Assembly (NCBI RefSeq): GCF_015594625.1
Contig: NZ_JADNRQ010000002.1
Coordinates: 62,001 to 126,000, forward strand
Reading direction: 5' to 3'
From: Desulfallas sp. Bu1-1
GTDB taxonomy: Bacteria > Bacillota > Desulfotomaculia > Desulfotomaculales > Desulfallaceae
Length of the DNA: 64,000 nt
The stretch's first letter is position 1; each line of letters opens with the position of its first letter. The notes beneath the pieces were generated by a model. That model was given only the letters and a program-made list of their open reading frames with translations, searched no databases and was not told where the DNA came from. This document shows, in pieces, positions 32,291 to 40,730 of this stretch. The translations under genes and the position numbers were made by a program.

Positions 32291-33278
32291 TATTACCTTC
32301 CCTTTCAATTAATGAAACGACCTGGACAGCCAGATTGTCGCCCACTACCCCCACCTGCGCGCCAAACTTCAAACTGTCGCCGACAAACACATGCAGGTCG
32401 CTGTTGACATCCTTATCCAGCATAATCACGTCTCCGACCTGGATTTGCAGAAAATCTTCCACTGTTATCCGGGTTTCCCCAATTACAGCGGTAATATCCA
32501 TCTCGCACTGGTTCAACCAGTACACAATGTTTTTATAATCTTGCTCCGTGCCCGAGGTGAATTGCCGGACGAACTGTTGCCGTACCGACAACTTGGAAAT
32601 AACGGGATCCAGTACCACATAGGGCAAACAAAGGTTGATCATACCCTGGTCGTTTTCCCCCATGGTAATCGTAAAAGTCAATAACGCCACCACGTCATTC
32701 GGCGAATACAGTTGTTGCAAGCGCGGGTTGGTTTCAATTGAGCGAACCGCGGGTTTCAACTCCACGATATCCTGCCAGGTGGGGACCAGATAGTCAAGCA
32801 TGCGCGACATTAGCCGTTTGGTTACCTGGATTTCAATATCAGTTAGTTCCCTGCTGATATCACCGGCAGTGCCGCTACCACCGAACATCAGATCGATAAC
32901 GGGAAAAATAAAACCGGTATTGGCTTCCAGAATGGCCGGTCCGTTCAAAGGCGACAACTCGAAAACGGTGAGCACGGTAGGTGTGGGGATGGACCGGACA
33001 AATTCATCGTAAATAATCTGCCCAATTGAAGCCAGCTCAAAACTAATATTGGTGCTGAGGTATCCCGATAAAAAGCTGGACAGGTGCCTGGCGAAATGCT
33101 GGTGCAGCATTTCCAGGGTTCTCAAATGCTCCTTGGAAAACTTGTTCGGGCGGCGAAAGTCGTAGTTCTTTATTTTTGTCGCCGCGCCGGTGGGCTCCAA
33201 TTCCTCCACCGGAAGTTCGCCCGTGTTCAACGCCTGCAATAAGGAATCTATTTCGTTTTGGGAAAGGATCTCCTGCAT
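32277..33278 (-). CDS. fliM: flagellar motor switch protein FliM
   Basis: FliM binds CheY-P through the N-terminal peptide (ILSQNEIDSLLQAL) and turns the signal into a change of rotation. The middle CheC-like domain includes FDFRRPNKF-type YDFRRPNKFSKEHLRT near 45 and the FMLGG-like LMFGGSG near 145; the last 80 residues are the SpoA fold that joins FliN/FliY. 333 residues is normal. In Bacillus this gene follows fliL, whereas here it lies after cheY near the operon end. Confidence 0.96.
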   Translation of the reverse strand: MQEILSQNEIDSLLQALNTGELPVEELEPTGAATKIKNYDFRRPNKFSKEHLRTLEMLHQHFARHLSSFLSGYLSTNISFELASIGQIIYDEFVRSIPTPTVLTVFELSPLNGPAILEANTGFIFPVIDLMFGGSGTAGDISRELTDIEIQVTKRLMSRMLDYLVPTWQDIVELKPAVRSIETNPRLQQLYSPNDVVALLTFTITMGENDQGMINLCLPYVVLDPVISKLSVRQQFVRQFTSGTEQDYKNIVYWLNQCEMDITAVIGETRITVEDFLQIQVGDVIMLDKDVNSDLHVFVGDSLKFGAQVGVVGDNLAVQVVSLIEREGNNDGK

Positions 33279-33292
33279 TGATCATCCTCCAA

Positions 33293-33658
33293 CTACCTGC
33301 TCATAACCCTCTCAATGGCCTGAAGAATTCGATCCTGTTTGAACGGTTTGACGATGAAATCCATAGCCCCGGCCTGGATGGCCTCCATTACCATGGCCTG
33401 CTGTCCCATGGCGCTGCACATGATGATCCTGGCGTTGGGATCGATTTTTTTAATGGCCTTGACGCTTTCAATACCATCCATTTCCGGCATGGTGATGTCC
33501 ATGGTGACCAGATCAGGTTTTACTTCCGTGTACAGTCTTACAGCCTCGGCGCCGTTTTCGGCTTCGCCCACAACTTCATAACCGTTTTTGGTGACAATAT
33601 TTTTAATCATCATCCGCATGAAAGTTGCGTCATCAACTATGAGAATTCTAACCGACAT
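33293..33658 (-). CDS. cheY: chemotaxis response regulator CheY
   Basis: A 121-residue single receiver domain: acidic pair ILIVDDATFMR near residues 9-10, phospho-acceptor Asp54 in VTMDITMPEMDG, the conserved Thr/Ser at MCSAMGQ near 85 and Lys in DFIVKPF near 106. No output domain. It carries the signal from the kinase CheA (not in the window) to FliM and FliY, both encoded directly downstream. Confidence 0.96.
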   Translation of the reverse strand: MSVRILIVDDATFMRMMIKNIVTKNGYEVVGEAENGAEAVRLYTEVKPDLVTMDITMPEMDGIESVKAIKKIDPNARIIMCSAMGQQAMVMEAIQAGAMDFIVKPFKQDRILQAIERVMSR

Positions 33659-33681
33659 ATTCTCCCTCCGTTCAGGTTATG

Positions 33682-34296
33682 CTATATACCCAGGGCTTGA
33701 AACAACTTGGCAATAGAATTGGGTTCGGAAAGCAGAAAAAAGTGCCCGCTGACTTTTTTGTCATCCCTGAATAACTGGGTTTCAATGGCGAGGATGCTGT
33801 TTTCATCCGGATTGCTGCTGGAAAGAACCAGGGAAGTGAACACCGCTGCCAGCATGTCAAAAGCAAATACCGGTACCGAGGTGCCAATCTGCAGCTGGGT
33901 AAAGTCACTAATGGCCGTAACAAAGGCGCCGGTTAAAATGTTGCCGATTTCATTGATGGTGGAAGTAACCATGTCATCAAGTTGAACAGTGGTGCCCTCC
34001 TCCAGCCCCATTAACATATCGGCCAGGCGATAAGTGCTGGTTTCATTGAAGATGTAAAAAACCAGGCCTTTTATATCGCCGTGCAATTTCAAGCTGACGC
34101 AGGACACCAGTTCCTCATACCCGCCGATAAGTTCAATGGCTCTTTCAAAGGAAATAAAATCGGCATGCGGAACACCCAGGCCAATTTTGTGGTCCAGCAT
34201 TTGGGCCAGTGAAGTTGCCGCGTGGCCCAGCCCGATATTGCCGATCTCCTGCAGGGCATCCATTTGCAGTTTGGAAAAGACACCGGTTTCGGTCAT
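33682..34296 (-). CDS. cheC: CheY-P phosphatase CheC
   Basis: 204 residues with both catalytic helices of the CheC/FliY/CheX family intact: DALQEIGNIGLGHAATSLAQ near 13-32 and STINEIGNILTGAFVTAIS near 111-129, each with the S/D-x3-E-x2-N pattern and the later Pro. CheC removes phosphate from CheY-P and in Bacillus is activated by binding CheD, encoded two genes upstream. Confidence 0.95.
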   Translation of the reverse strand: MTETGVFSKLQMDALQEIGNIGLGHAATSLAQMLDHKIGLGVPHADFISFERAIELIGGYEELVSCVSLKLHGDIKGLVFYIFNETSTYRLADMLMGLEEGTTVQLDDMVTSTINEIGNILTGAFVTAISDFTQLQIGTSVPVFAFDMLAAVFTSLVLSSSNPDENSILAIETQLFRDDKKVSGHFFLLSEPNSIAKLFQALGI

Positions 34297-34322
34297 TTAA
34301 TCAATCCTTTCAATACCCAACC

Positions 34323-35093
34323 TTATTTAACCTTTTTATAAAAACAGGGCGCCAGTTTTTCATAACCCAAATCCTTGTAATTAAAAATCATCTCGCTGCC
34401 GCCGATAAACAGAATTCCTCCCGGATTGAGGGAATGATTAAACTTTTTATAAATCCCGTCCTGCGCCTCCCGGGTGAAATAAATGGTGACATTGCGACAA
34501 ACGATCAGGTCGTAACCTTTCTGATAATCATCTCCCAGCAGATCATGGTAACGAAATACTACTTTTTTCTTAATGCTGTCTTTTAACAGGTAAAAGTCGC
34601 CCTGCTTGGTAAAGAAACGCTCTAATCTATTTTTGCTGACATTCTTTAAGCCGTCCCGGTTATACCTGGCCTCCGCCGCTTTTTTCAAAACCTGGCGGTC
34701 AATATCGGTGGCGTCAATCCTGCTCCTGGCGGAAAGCCCCATTTCCTCCAGGATGATGGCGATCGAATAAGGTTCCGACCCGTTGGAGCAGGCGGCGCTC
34801 CAAATTTTTACCATACTCCGGCCGTGAAACAACCCGGGTAAATATTTATGCTGCAATTCTTCAAATCGCTGGGGGTCCCTGAAAAATTCGGATACGTTGA
34901 TGGTCAGGTGATCCAAAAATTTTTCATAGCTCTCCCGCTGACCGGTTAGTTGATTGTATAGTTCCCCGTAATCACGCAGCTTTAATTTGCTTAAATACGA
35001 ATCCAGCCGGCGTTGCAGTTGCTTTTCCTTGTAAGCGTTAAGATCCAGGCGGAAAGTGGTCTTGACCTTTTTTTTAAATTCCTCGAAATCCAT
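34323..35093 (-). CDS. cheR: chemotaxis protein methyltransferase CheR
   Basis: CheR methylates glutamates of chemoreceptors using SAM. The 256 residues comprise an N-terminal helical domain and the Rossmann methyltransferase domain with WSAACSNGSEPYSIAIILEE near 98 (SAM loop) and LIVCRNVTIYFTREAQ near 200. The stop of cheD overlaps its start by one base. No cheB is in the window. Confidence 0.94.
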   Translation of the reverse strand: MDFEEFKKKVKTTFRLDLNAYKEKQLQRRLDSYLSKLKLRDYGELYNQLTGQRESYEKFLDHLTINVSEFFRDPQRFEELQHKYLPGLFHGRSMVKIWSAACSNGSEPYSIAIILEEMGLSARSRIDATDIDRQVLKKAAEARYNRDGLKNVSKNRLERFFTKQGDFYLLKDSIKKKVVFRYHDLLGDDYQKGYDLIVCRNVTIYFTREAQDGIYKKFNHSLNPGGILFIGGSEMIFNYKDLGYEKLAPCFYKKVK

Positions 35094-35593
35094 TAAATCA
35101 CCTTGATGCTTTGGCCAATGGTGCGGATCATTACTTCTCCCGTGTCAATATCCAGGTACATGGTTCGACCTTTGTTTCCGCCCACGTCTTCTCCGGCAAT
35201 TTTTATTGACATATCTTTTAAAATTTGGCGGGACATTTGAATATTCCTCTCACCAATATTAAATAGTTGATTTGCACCGGCCCCGGTAAACATTTGGGCC
35301 CCGCCCACCAGTTTGGCCAGGATTCTGCTCTGCACGGCGCCGTGCTTGAGCAAATCCCTGATCACAAGCGGTATGCCGAGGTCGGCATACTTTTCGGGCT
35401 TATTGATCCTGGAAAAATCCTTGCTGTTGGGCAACATGATATGAAGCAGGCCGCCGACTCTGACCAGCGGGTCCCAAAGGCTGACCCCGACGCATGAACC
35501 CAGCCCCAGGGTTACCAGGCGATGATGTTTGCCGGCAATTTTATATTCGCCAATGCCGACATGGATATCATTTATATTTTTTGCAACTTGCAT
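35093..35593 (-). CDS. cheD: chemoreceptor glutamine deamidase CheD
   Basis: CheD deamidates receptor glutamines and docks to CheC. 166 residues; the Cys of the catalytic pair is in LGLGSCVGVSLWDP near 35 and the His in GGLLHIMLPNSK near 52, both preserved. First of the cheD-R-C-Y block, following flgG by 18 bases. Confidence 0.94.
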   Translation of the reverse strand: MQVAKNINDIHVGIGEYKIAGKHHRLVTLGLGSCVGVSLWDPLVRVGGLLHIMLPNSKDFSRINKPEKYADLGIPLVIRDLLKHGAVQSRILAKLVGGAQMFTGAGANQLFNIGERNIQMSRQILKDMSIKIAGEDVGGNKGRTMYLDIDTGEVMIRTIGQSIKVI

Positions 35594-35611
35594 TCCATCA
35601 CCTGAATTGAT

Positions 35612-36388
35612 TTATTTTTGCAGGTTATTGGCAATATTCCACATCTGGTCGGCAGTGGTTATTGATTTGGCGTTCAGTTGAAATACGCGCTGGCTTTCAA
35701 TTAACAATTGCATTTCCTCCACCAGATCGACGTTGGAATTCTCAAGATAACACTGCATTATCCTGCCCGCCGCTTCTTCCCCGGGAGCCACGACGACTGG
35801 TTCGCCGCTTTCCCCGGTTTGTCCGAATAAGTTGTCACCCACGGCCATAAGCCCTTCCGGTCTGGGAAATAGAGCCAGTTCAATTTGCCCTATTTCCAGG
35901 ACCTTGCCCCCGGCATCCTCGCAAGTAATCCTGCCCGATTCATCCACGGTCAAACGGTTGTAGCTTTCAGGCAGTTCTTCCTCAATCAGGGCGTAGCCCT
36001 TGCTGTTGACAATTCGCCCGTTTTCGTCAACATGAAAGCCGCCGTCCCTGGTATAAAACACTTCCCCATCCTCACGGACAACCCGGAAAAAGCCGTTGCC
36101 CTCAATGGCCAGGTCGAGGTTGCGCCCGGTGTAGGTAACAACCCCCTGGGTAAACCGGCGGGTTGTACCGGAAACTCCCGTGCCGCTGCCCTGGGTTGGA
36201 GGCGTGGCTTCCGCCTCCAGCACCGGCAAGCCTTGCGACGCCAGGCGCTGGCGCAGCAATTCCTTAAAATTTACCGACTGCCGCTTAAAACCCGTGGTGT
36301 TGATATTGGCAAGATTATTGGCGGTCACGTCCATTCTTTGCATCTGCGCGGCCAGCCCGGACATGCCGTTATATAATGTTCGCAGCAA
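35612..36388 (-). CDS. flgG: flagellar distal rod protein FlgG
   Basis: A rod/hook-family protein of about 259 residues: the N-terminal MLRTLYNGMSGLAAQMQRMDVTANNLANINTTGFK coiled segment (counting from TTG 36388), the LDLAIEGNGFFRV block near 95, and the C-terminal YLENSNVDLVEEMQLLIESQRVFQLNAKSI. Start TTG 36388 lies eight bases after GGGGG; GTG 36397 overlaps that ribosome site. With flgF directly upstream this is the flhO-flhP type pair of Gram-positives; which of the two is FlgF and which FlgG rests on order and likeness. Confidence 0.88.
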   Translation of the reverse strand: MLRTLYNGMSGLAAQMQRMDVTANNLANINTTGFKRQSVNFKELLRQRLASQGLPVLEAEATPPTQGSGTGVSGTTRRFTQGVVTYTGRNLDLAIEGNGFFRVVREDGEVFYTRDGGFHVDENGRIVNSKGYALIEEELPESYNRLTVDESGRITCEDAGGKVLEIGQIELALFPRPEGLMAVGDNLFGQTGESGEPVVVAPGEEAAGRIMQCYLENSNVDLVEEMQLLIESQRVFQLNAKSITTADQMWNIANNLQK

Positions 36389-36412
36389 TACGATCACCCC
36401 CGGAAGGTAAAA

Positions 36413-37183
36413 TTATCTAACTGTACCCACTTTATTGATGGCCAGGTCCAGCAAGCCATCCTGGGCCTGGATGATTTTCTGGCCTGTTTCATAGGCCCGC
36501 ACGGCGTTGATCATATTCACCGTTTCCTCCAGCGGGTCAACATTGGCGCCCTCCAAATAGCGCTGCATTATTCCTGGGTTCTCCACCGCTTGGGGCTCCT
36601 GGCCCGGGGCCCGGAACAGGCTGTTGCCGGCACGTTCCAGTGTATTGAGATCATTAAAGGCTGCGACGGCCAAAGTATCAATCACCTCGCCATCAATGGC
36701 GATATTGCCCTTTTCGTCAACAGTAAAACTTTTATTTTCCGTAATCTGAATGGGACCGCCTGTGCCCATAACCCGGTAACCGTCGCCGTTAACCAGGTAC
36801 CCCTCCTCATCCAGTTTAAAATTTCCGTTTCTGGTATAGTAAAGCTCATCCCCGCTGTCCGGGTCGGACAGGGTGAAAAAACCCGGCCCGGACAACGCGA
36901 AATCGGTGTCGTTTCCGGTTTCCCGCAACATGCCCGGTGAAAAATCCGTAACCACTTGTTTTATTGCCGCGCCCTGGTTTGTTTCACCGATCACTGCACT
37001 GCTTAAACCGCCCGGCACGGCGCGTTTATTGCCGAGCTGAATCAACTTGGGAAAAGATTCCGCCATAATCCTGTCTTTTTTATAACCCGGCACGCCGGCG
37101 TTGGCCAGGTTATTGGAAACCGCATCCATTCTGGCTATCTGCAGGTTCATCCCTGCGGCGCTGGAGTAAATTCCTCTAATCAT
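36413..37183 (-). CDS. flgF: flagellar proximal rod protein FlgF
   Basis: 257 residues: MIRGIYSSAAGMNLQIARMD and the NNLANAGVPGYKK box at the N-terminus, the DFALSGPGFFTLSD core, and the C-terminal RYLEGANVDPLEETVNMINAVRAYETGQ helix, all marks of the axial rod family exported by the type III apparatus. ATG 37183 has AAAGGAG and overlaps the sigma-28 gene stop by four bases, so translation is likely coupled. Confidence 0.88.
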   Translation of the reverse strand: MIRGIYSSAAGMNLQIARMDAVSNNLANAGVPGYKKDRIMAESFPKLIQLGNKRAVPGGLSSAVIGETNQGAAIKQVVTDFSPGMLRETGNDTDFALSGPGFFTLSDPDSGDELYYTRNGNFKLDEEGYLVNGDGYRVMGTGGPIQITENKSFTVDEKGNIAIDGEVIDTLAVAAFNDLNTLERAGNSLFRAPGQEPQAVENPGIMQRYLEGANVDPLEETVNMINAVRAYETGQKIIQAQDGLLDLAINKVGTVR

Positions 37184-37956
37184 ATCCGGACTCCTTTCTT
37201 GCGGGCGGAATAAGTTGTGCCCCGGTGATAAAGCTTTTCCCTCAGCCTTTGCAGCGCCCTGGCATGTAGCTGGCAAACCCGGGATTCGGTAATCTCAAGG
37301 ATGCTGCCGATTTCTTTTAAAGTAAGTTCTTCCTGGTAATAAAGGGCCAGCACCAGCCGGTCCCTGTCCGGCAAGTCCTTGATTGCCTCGGCCAGGATTT
37401 CTTTTTCATTTTTTTCCGTTACAACTTCCAGCGGGTCCGGGCTATTGGGATCGCTGATCAACTCCCCGAGGGCACCGTCGTTTTCAAAACCGGCCGCTTC
37501 ATCCAGGGAAACGGGAAAAGCATTATAATATTCCGACGCCAGCCGCCTCAACCTGGCGCTGTCCATCCCCATTTCGGCGGCCAAAGCCTGTTCATCCGCT
37601 TTCAAACCCTTCTGTCGCAGTTTTTCTTTCGTATTGCTCAACTGGTGAAACTTCTGCCACTTGCTGCGGGGCACCCAGCTTTGTTTCCTGATTTCGTCCA
37701 ACATGGCCCCGCGAATTCTGGTGTAGGCATAATTTTTAAACTCGGTGCCCAGGTTGCGGTTATATTTCTCGATGGCGTCCAACAAACCGATAACGCCGTA
37801 CCCTTCCAGGTCCTCCTGGGTCATGGCGGGTGAAGCGCTAACGGCCAGGCGGCCCGCCAGGTACTTGACCAGCCCCAGGTGTTTCAACACCAGTTGTTCC
37901 TTCAGCGAAGGATCCCGGGTTTTACGGTAACTTTCCCAGATATCGAAACCGCCCAT
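37180..37956 (-). CDS. fliA: RNA polymerase sigma-28 factor (SigD/FliA)
   Basis: 258 residues of the FliA/WhiG class. Region 2 begins near 25 (LVLKHLGLVKYLAGRL; EDLEGYGVIGLLDAIEKYN; FKNYAYTRIRGAMLDEIRKQSWVPRS), region 3 spans ~100-150 and region 4 has LTLKEIGSILEITESRVCQLHARALQRL. It should read TAAA-N15-GCCGATAA promoters; one such site is found before fliD at 60435-60461. The anti-sigma factor FlgM is not in the window. Confidence 0.95.
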   Translation of the reverse strand: MGGFDIWESYRKTRDPSLKEQLVLKHLGLVKYLAGRLAVSASPAMTQEDLEGYGVIGLLDAIEKYNRNLGTEFKNYAYTRIRGAMLDEIRKQSWVPRSKWQKFHQLSNTKEKLRQKGLKADEQALAAEMGMDSARLRRLASEYYNAFPVSLDEAAGFENDGALGELISDPNSPDPLEVVTEKNEKEILAEAIKDLPDRDRLVLALYYQEELTLKEIGSILEITESRVCQLHARALQRLREKLYHRGTTYSARKKGVRI

Positions 37957-37969
37957 TTAATCACCTCGC

Positions 37970-38620
37970 TCAGAGCAGGCGTTTTTGTTGGGCCATTTTT
38001 TCAAAAATAAACCGGACGATTTTATCTTCCTGGCCGAAGTTAATGTTTTCAAATTTGATCCCCAGGTGGTACAACTCTTTGCCGGGGTCAACCTTTTGGG
38101 ACCGGACCACCCGGGCCGCCAGTTCCATCCGCTCCGGCCTGCTTCGCAATGGCAGCGTAAATATAACCTTGATCAAGGTATTTTCCTTGATTCGCTTCCG
38201 CACCGCGATTTTCATGCCGCCGCCGCTTATGTCCACGGTGGTGGCCTTTTTGTATGTCATCGCCTTGTTGTCCCTCTCCAGCACCGCGTATTGGATGTCC
38301 ATCATCACCTGCAGGCGCACGTGCATCCTTTGCTGCACTCTGTTGATTTCAGCGGGGTAAGCCAGGCGGTAAAGAATAATATTGTCCCTTGCCTCCCCCA
38401 GCACCCGGGTTTCAAACATGTAACTGCTTTCGTCCAGGGTAAACCGGACCGTCACCTCGTCATTCCTGCGCAACACCATGGGGCGCTCCTTGAGATAAGG
38501 CATGGCAATACTGATGACACCGTTTTTAATATCCTGGATGCTGGAATTAAACAGATCTTTACTATCCTTCTTGGCCACCTGGATTTTTTGACTAATGCGA
38601 AGGGTTACCTGTTCCGGCAA
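37970..38620 (-). CDS. PilZ domain flagellar brake protein (YcgR/YpfA-like)
   Basis: 216 residues: an N-terminal YcgR-type barrel (~1-95) and a C-terminal PilZ domain that carries both c-di-GMP motifs, RMHVR (the RxxxR motif) near residue 97 and DISGGGMK (D/NxSxxG) near 130. Proteins of this type slow the motor when c-di-GMP is high. Coded inside the flagellar operon between flhG and the sigma gene; together with the c-di-GMP riboswitch at the operon head it gives two levels of control by the same messenger. Confidence 0.9.
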   Translation of the reverse strand: MPEQVTLRISQKIQVAKKDSKDLFNSSIQDIKNGVISIAMPYLKERPMVLRRNDEVTVRFTLDESSYMFETRVLGEARDNIILYRLAYPAEINRVQQRMHVRLQVMMDIQYAVLERDNKAMTYKKATTVDISGGGMKIAVRKRIKENTLIKVIFTLPLRSRPERMELAARVVRSQKVDPGKELYHLGIKFENINFGQEDKIVRFIFEKMAQQKRLL

Positions 38621-38635
38621 AATTTTAACCTCCTG

Positions 38636-39514
38636 TTACCTGAAAAGCCTGCTGAGTTTGCTGATAAACCCCTTCAGGCCGCTTTCCTCTTCAACCATCC
38701 ATTTTTTATCTATGAGCGAGAAGGCAATTTTTTTCACGGCCAAAGCTGCCCTGGATGTTGGGCTTGCCAGTATAAAAGGCGATTGTTGTTTTACCGAGCT
38801 GACAATTGTTTGATCGTAACATATATCCCCAAGGTAATTCAGCCTGATGGTCAGATATTTGTCGACCAGGTGATTCATCCGGTAGACAGTCTCATTGGAC
38901 TCGCCGTAACTGCGCACTTGATTGACGATAAAATGAACTTCCCGGTGCAGGTTGAACCTGTCCAGCACCTTGATCAGGCCATAAGCGTCGGCCAGCGACG
39001 TGGGCTCTGGTGTAATAACCAGGATCACTTCATCCGCCGCTGCGCAAAACGCCAGCACATCTTTGGATATTCCGGCCCCCGTGTCGATCAAGACAATATC
39101 GGCCATCCGGTCCAGTTTTTCCAAATTTTTCACCAGGTTTGAACGTTGCTTTGCTGTAAGGTTGGCCAGCTCCAGGAAACCCGACCCGCCGGAAATGATG
39201 CTGATTCCTCCGGGGCCCGGAAAGAGGATGTTTTCTATGGATACATCCCGGTATAAATGATCATAAAGGGTCCGGCGCGGGGTGACGCCCAGCAATACGT
39301 CCACGTTGGCCAACCCCAGGTCGGCGTCAAATATGATCACCCGCCGGCCGGCCTGAGCCAGGGCGATGGCCAGGTTGACCGTGATATTGGTCTTTCCGAC
39401 GCCGCCTTTGCCGCTGGTTATGGTAATAATCCGCGCACCCCGGGCGGGCACTGGATTTTCCGAGGGGGGCGCTTCTTTATCTTCCCTGATGAATCCGCGC
39501 TTAATAATCCTCAT
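38636..39514 (-). CDS. flhG: MinD-like ATPase FlhG (YlxH), flagellar number/placement regulator
   Basis: 292 residues with the deviant Walker A TITSGKGGVGKTNITVNLA near 30-45, Walker A' RVIIFDADLGLANVDVLLGV and Walker B IVLIDTGAGIS near 130. A short basic N-terminal stretch (MRIIKRGFIRED) precedes it, as in FlhG proteins where the N-terminus activates FlhF. ATG at 39514 overlaps flhF by 14 bases; an in-frame ATG at 39547 lies deeper in flhF and is less likely. Confidence 0.93.
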   Translation of the reverse strand: MRIIKRGFIREDKEAPPSENPVPARGARIITITSGKGGVGKTNITVNLAIALAQAGRRVIIFDADLGLANVDVLLGVTPRRTLYDHLYRDVSIENILFPGPGGISIISGGSGFLELANLTAKQRSNLVKNLEKLDRMADIVLIDTGAGISKDVLAFCAAADEVILVITPEPTSLADAYGLIKVLDRFNLHREVHFIVNQVRSYGESNETVYRMNHLVDKYLTIRLNYLGDICYDQTIVSSVKQQSPFILASPTSRAALAVKKIAFSLIDKKWMVEEESGLKGFISKLSRLFR

Positions 39515-40730
39515 CCAGCACAACGCCCCCGAGAATAATTTCGGCAAGCCGCTTGGGAGTAATTTTGTCGATATCGTCCGGCACGTTTTGCCCGTTGGTC
39601 ACGTAAGTTACCGGCACACCGGTATTACAAACCAGGTTCAGCATGGAACCGTATGTATCCGTTTCATCCAGCTTGGTCATGATGATTCCGTTATACCCCA
39701 CCGGCCTGAAATCATTGGCAATTCTAACCAGGTCGCGGTTTTTGGTGGGAGTGCTTAAAACTAGCAGAATATTCTGGGGTTCAGTTACGGCGCCGGTAAA
39801 GGAGTGCAGTTCCAGCACCTGACTTTTATTCAGGGACGGCCTGCCCTCGGTATCGATAAACACAACATCCTTGTCGCGGTGTGATTCCACGGCCCGGGCA
39901 AGCTCCGCCGGGGTCATCACCACCTCCACCGGAACCCCGATGATATCGCCGTAAAAGTTCAGTTTTTCCACGGCTCCGAACCGGTGGTTGAATACCGTGA
40001 TCATGGCGATTTGCTTGTTCTCCACCACTTTGAGCCTGGTGGCAAGCTTGGCCAGGGTCAGGGTTTTCCCCACCCCGGTGGGCCCGATAAACGTATTGAC
40101 TCTGGCCTTGTTTTCCTTGTTGTAAGCATGCTTAACCAGCTCTACTATTCTGGCCTTTAAATGTACCCTGAAAATGTCGTCGGAACTGAACTGTTCCTGC
40201 TCAGGGTTGGAGGTAAAATCTTTAAACAAAATATCAATGATGGCATCGTCAACTTCCATCTGGCGAAGTATTTTTTTCCATTTATCCACAACCCCGGATC
40301 CCAAACCGGCATCCTCCTTGTCCATTTCTTGCCGTAAAATAATTCTGAACCAGTTATTTTCCCTGTCACCGGAGATGGCAACAATGGGATCCGGCAGCTT
40401 GGCCGGTACAATGCTTCCCGGGATGATCCGCCGCGGCGTGGCAGGTGTATGACCCGGGGGATCCACAGCCTCCGGCCGGGTCCGAACCGTTCCCGCGTTG
40501 ACCAGGGGCGGCTGTTCAGGCGGTTCAATGGCATTTTGGGGTTTCGGATAATTCACCGGAATATCATCCACCGCCGCGGTAACCTCTATTTTACGGGGTC
40601 CGAACAGTTGCCTGAGGCTTCTAACCGGCTCCCTGGCGGTATTGATGATCACGGCGTCTTCCCCCAACTCCCGGCGAATTTGTTGCATCGCCTGTTGCAT
40701 ATCGGTTGCCACGAATTTTTTAATTTTCAT
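39501..40730 (-). CDS. flhF: SRP-family GTPase FlhF
   Basis: FlhF marks the site of flagellum assembly. 409 residues: basic N-terminal B domain (MKIKKFVATDMQQAMQQIRRELG), a Pro-rich linker, and the NG GTPase domain with P-loop GPTGVGKT at 216-223. The G3 motif, usually DTAGR, reads DTEGRP at 293-298, an unusual change. TKLDETDTYG near 360 is the G4 motif. It overlaps flhA by 11 bases. Confidence 0.94.
   Translation of the reverse strand: MKIKKFVATDMQQAMQQIRRELGEDAVIINTAREPVRSLRQLFGPRKIEVTAAVDDIPVNYPKPQNAIEPPEQPPLVNAGTVRTRPEAVDPPGHTPATPRRIIPGSIVPAKLPDPIVAISGDRENNWFRIILRQEMDKEDAGLGSGVVDKWKKILRQMEVDDAIIDILFKDFTSNPEQEQFSSDDIFRVHLKARIVELVKHAYNKENKARVNTFIGPTGVGKTLTLAKLATRLKVVENKQIAMITVFNHRFGAVEKLNFYGDIIGVPVEVVMTPAELARAVESHRDKDVVFIDTEGRPSLNKSQVLELHSFTGAVTEPQNILLVLSTPTKNRDLVRIANDFRPVGYNGIIMTKLDETDTYGSMLNLVCNTGVPVTYVTNGQNVPDDIDKITPKRLAEIILGGVVLDEDY

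Noticed and set aside
37985-39142. 385-residue plus-strand open frame
   Set aside because: It lies antisense to the PilZ gene and flhG, which have clear motifs; it has no ribosome site and a His/Pro/Gly-rich make-up typical of a shadow frame.
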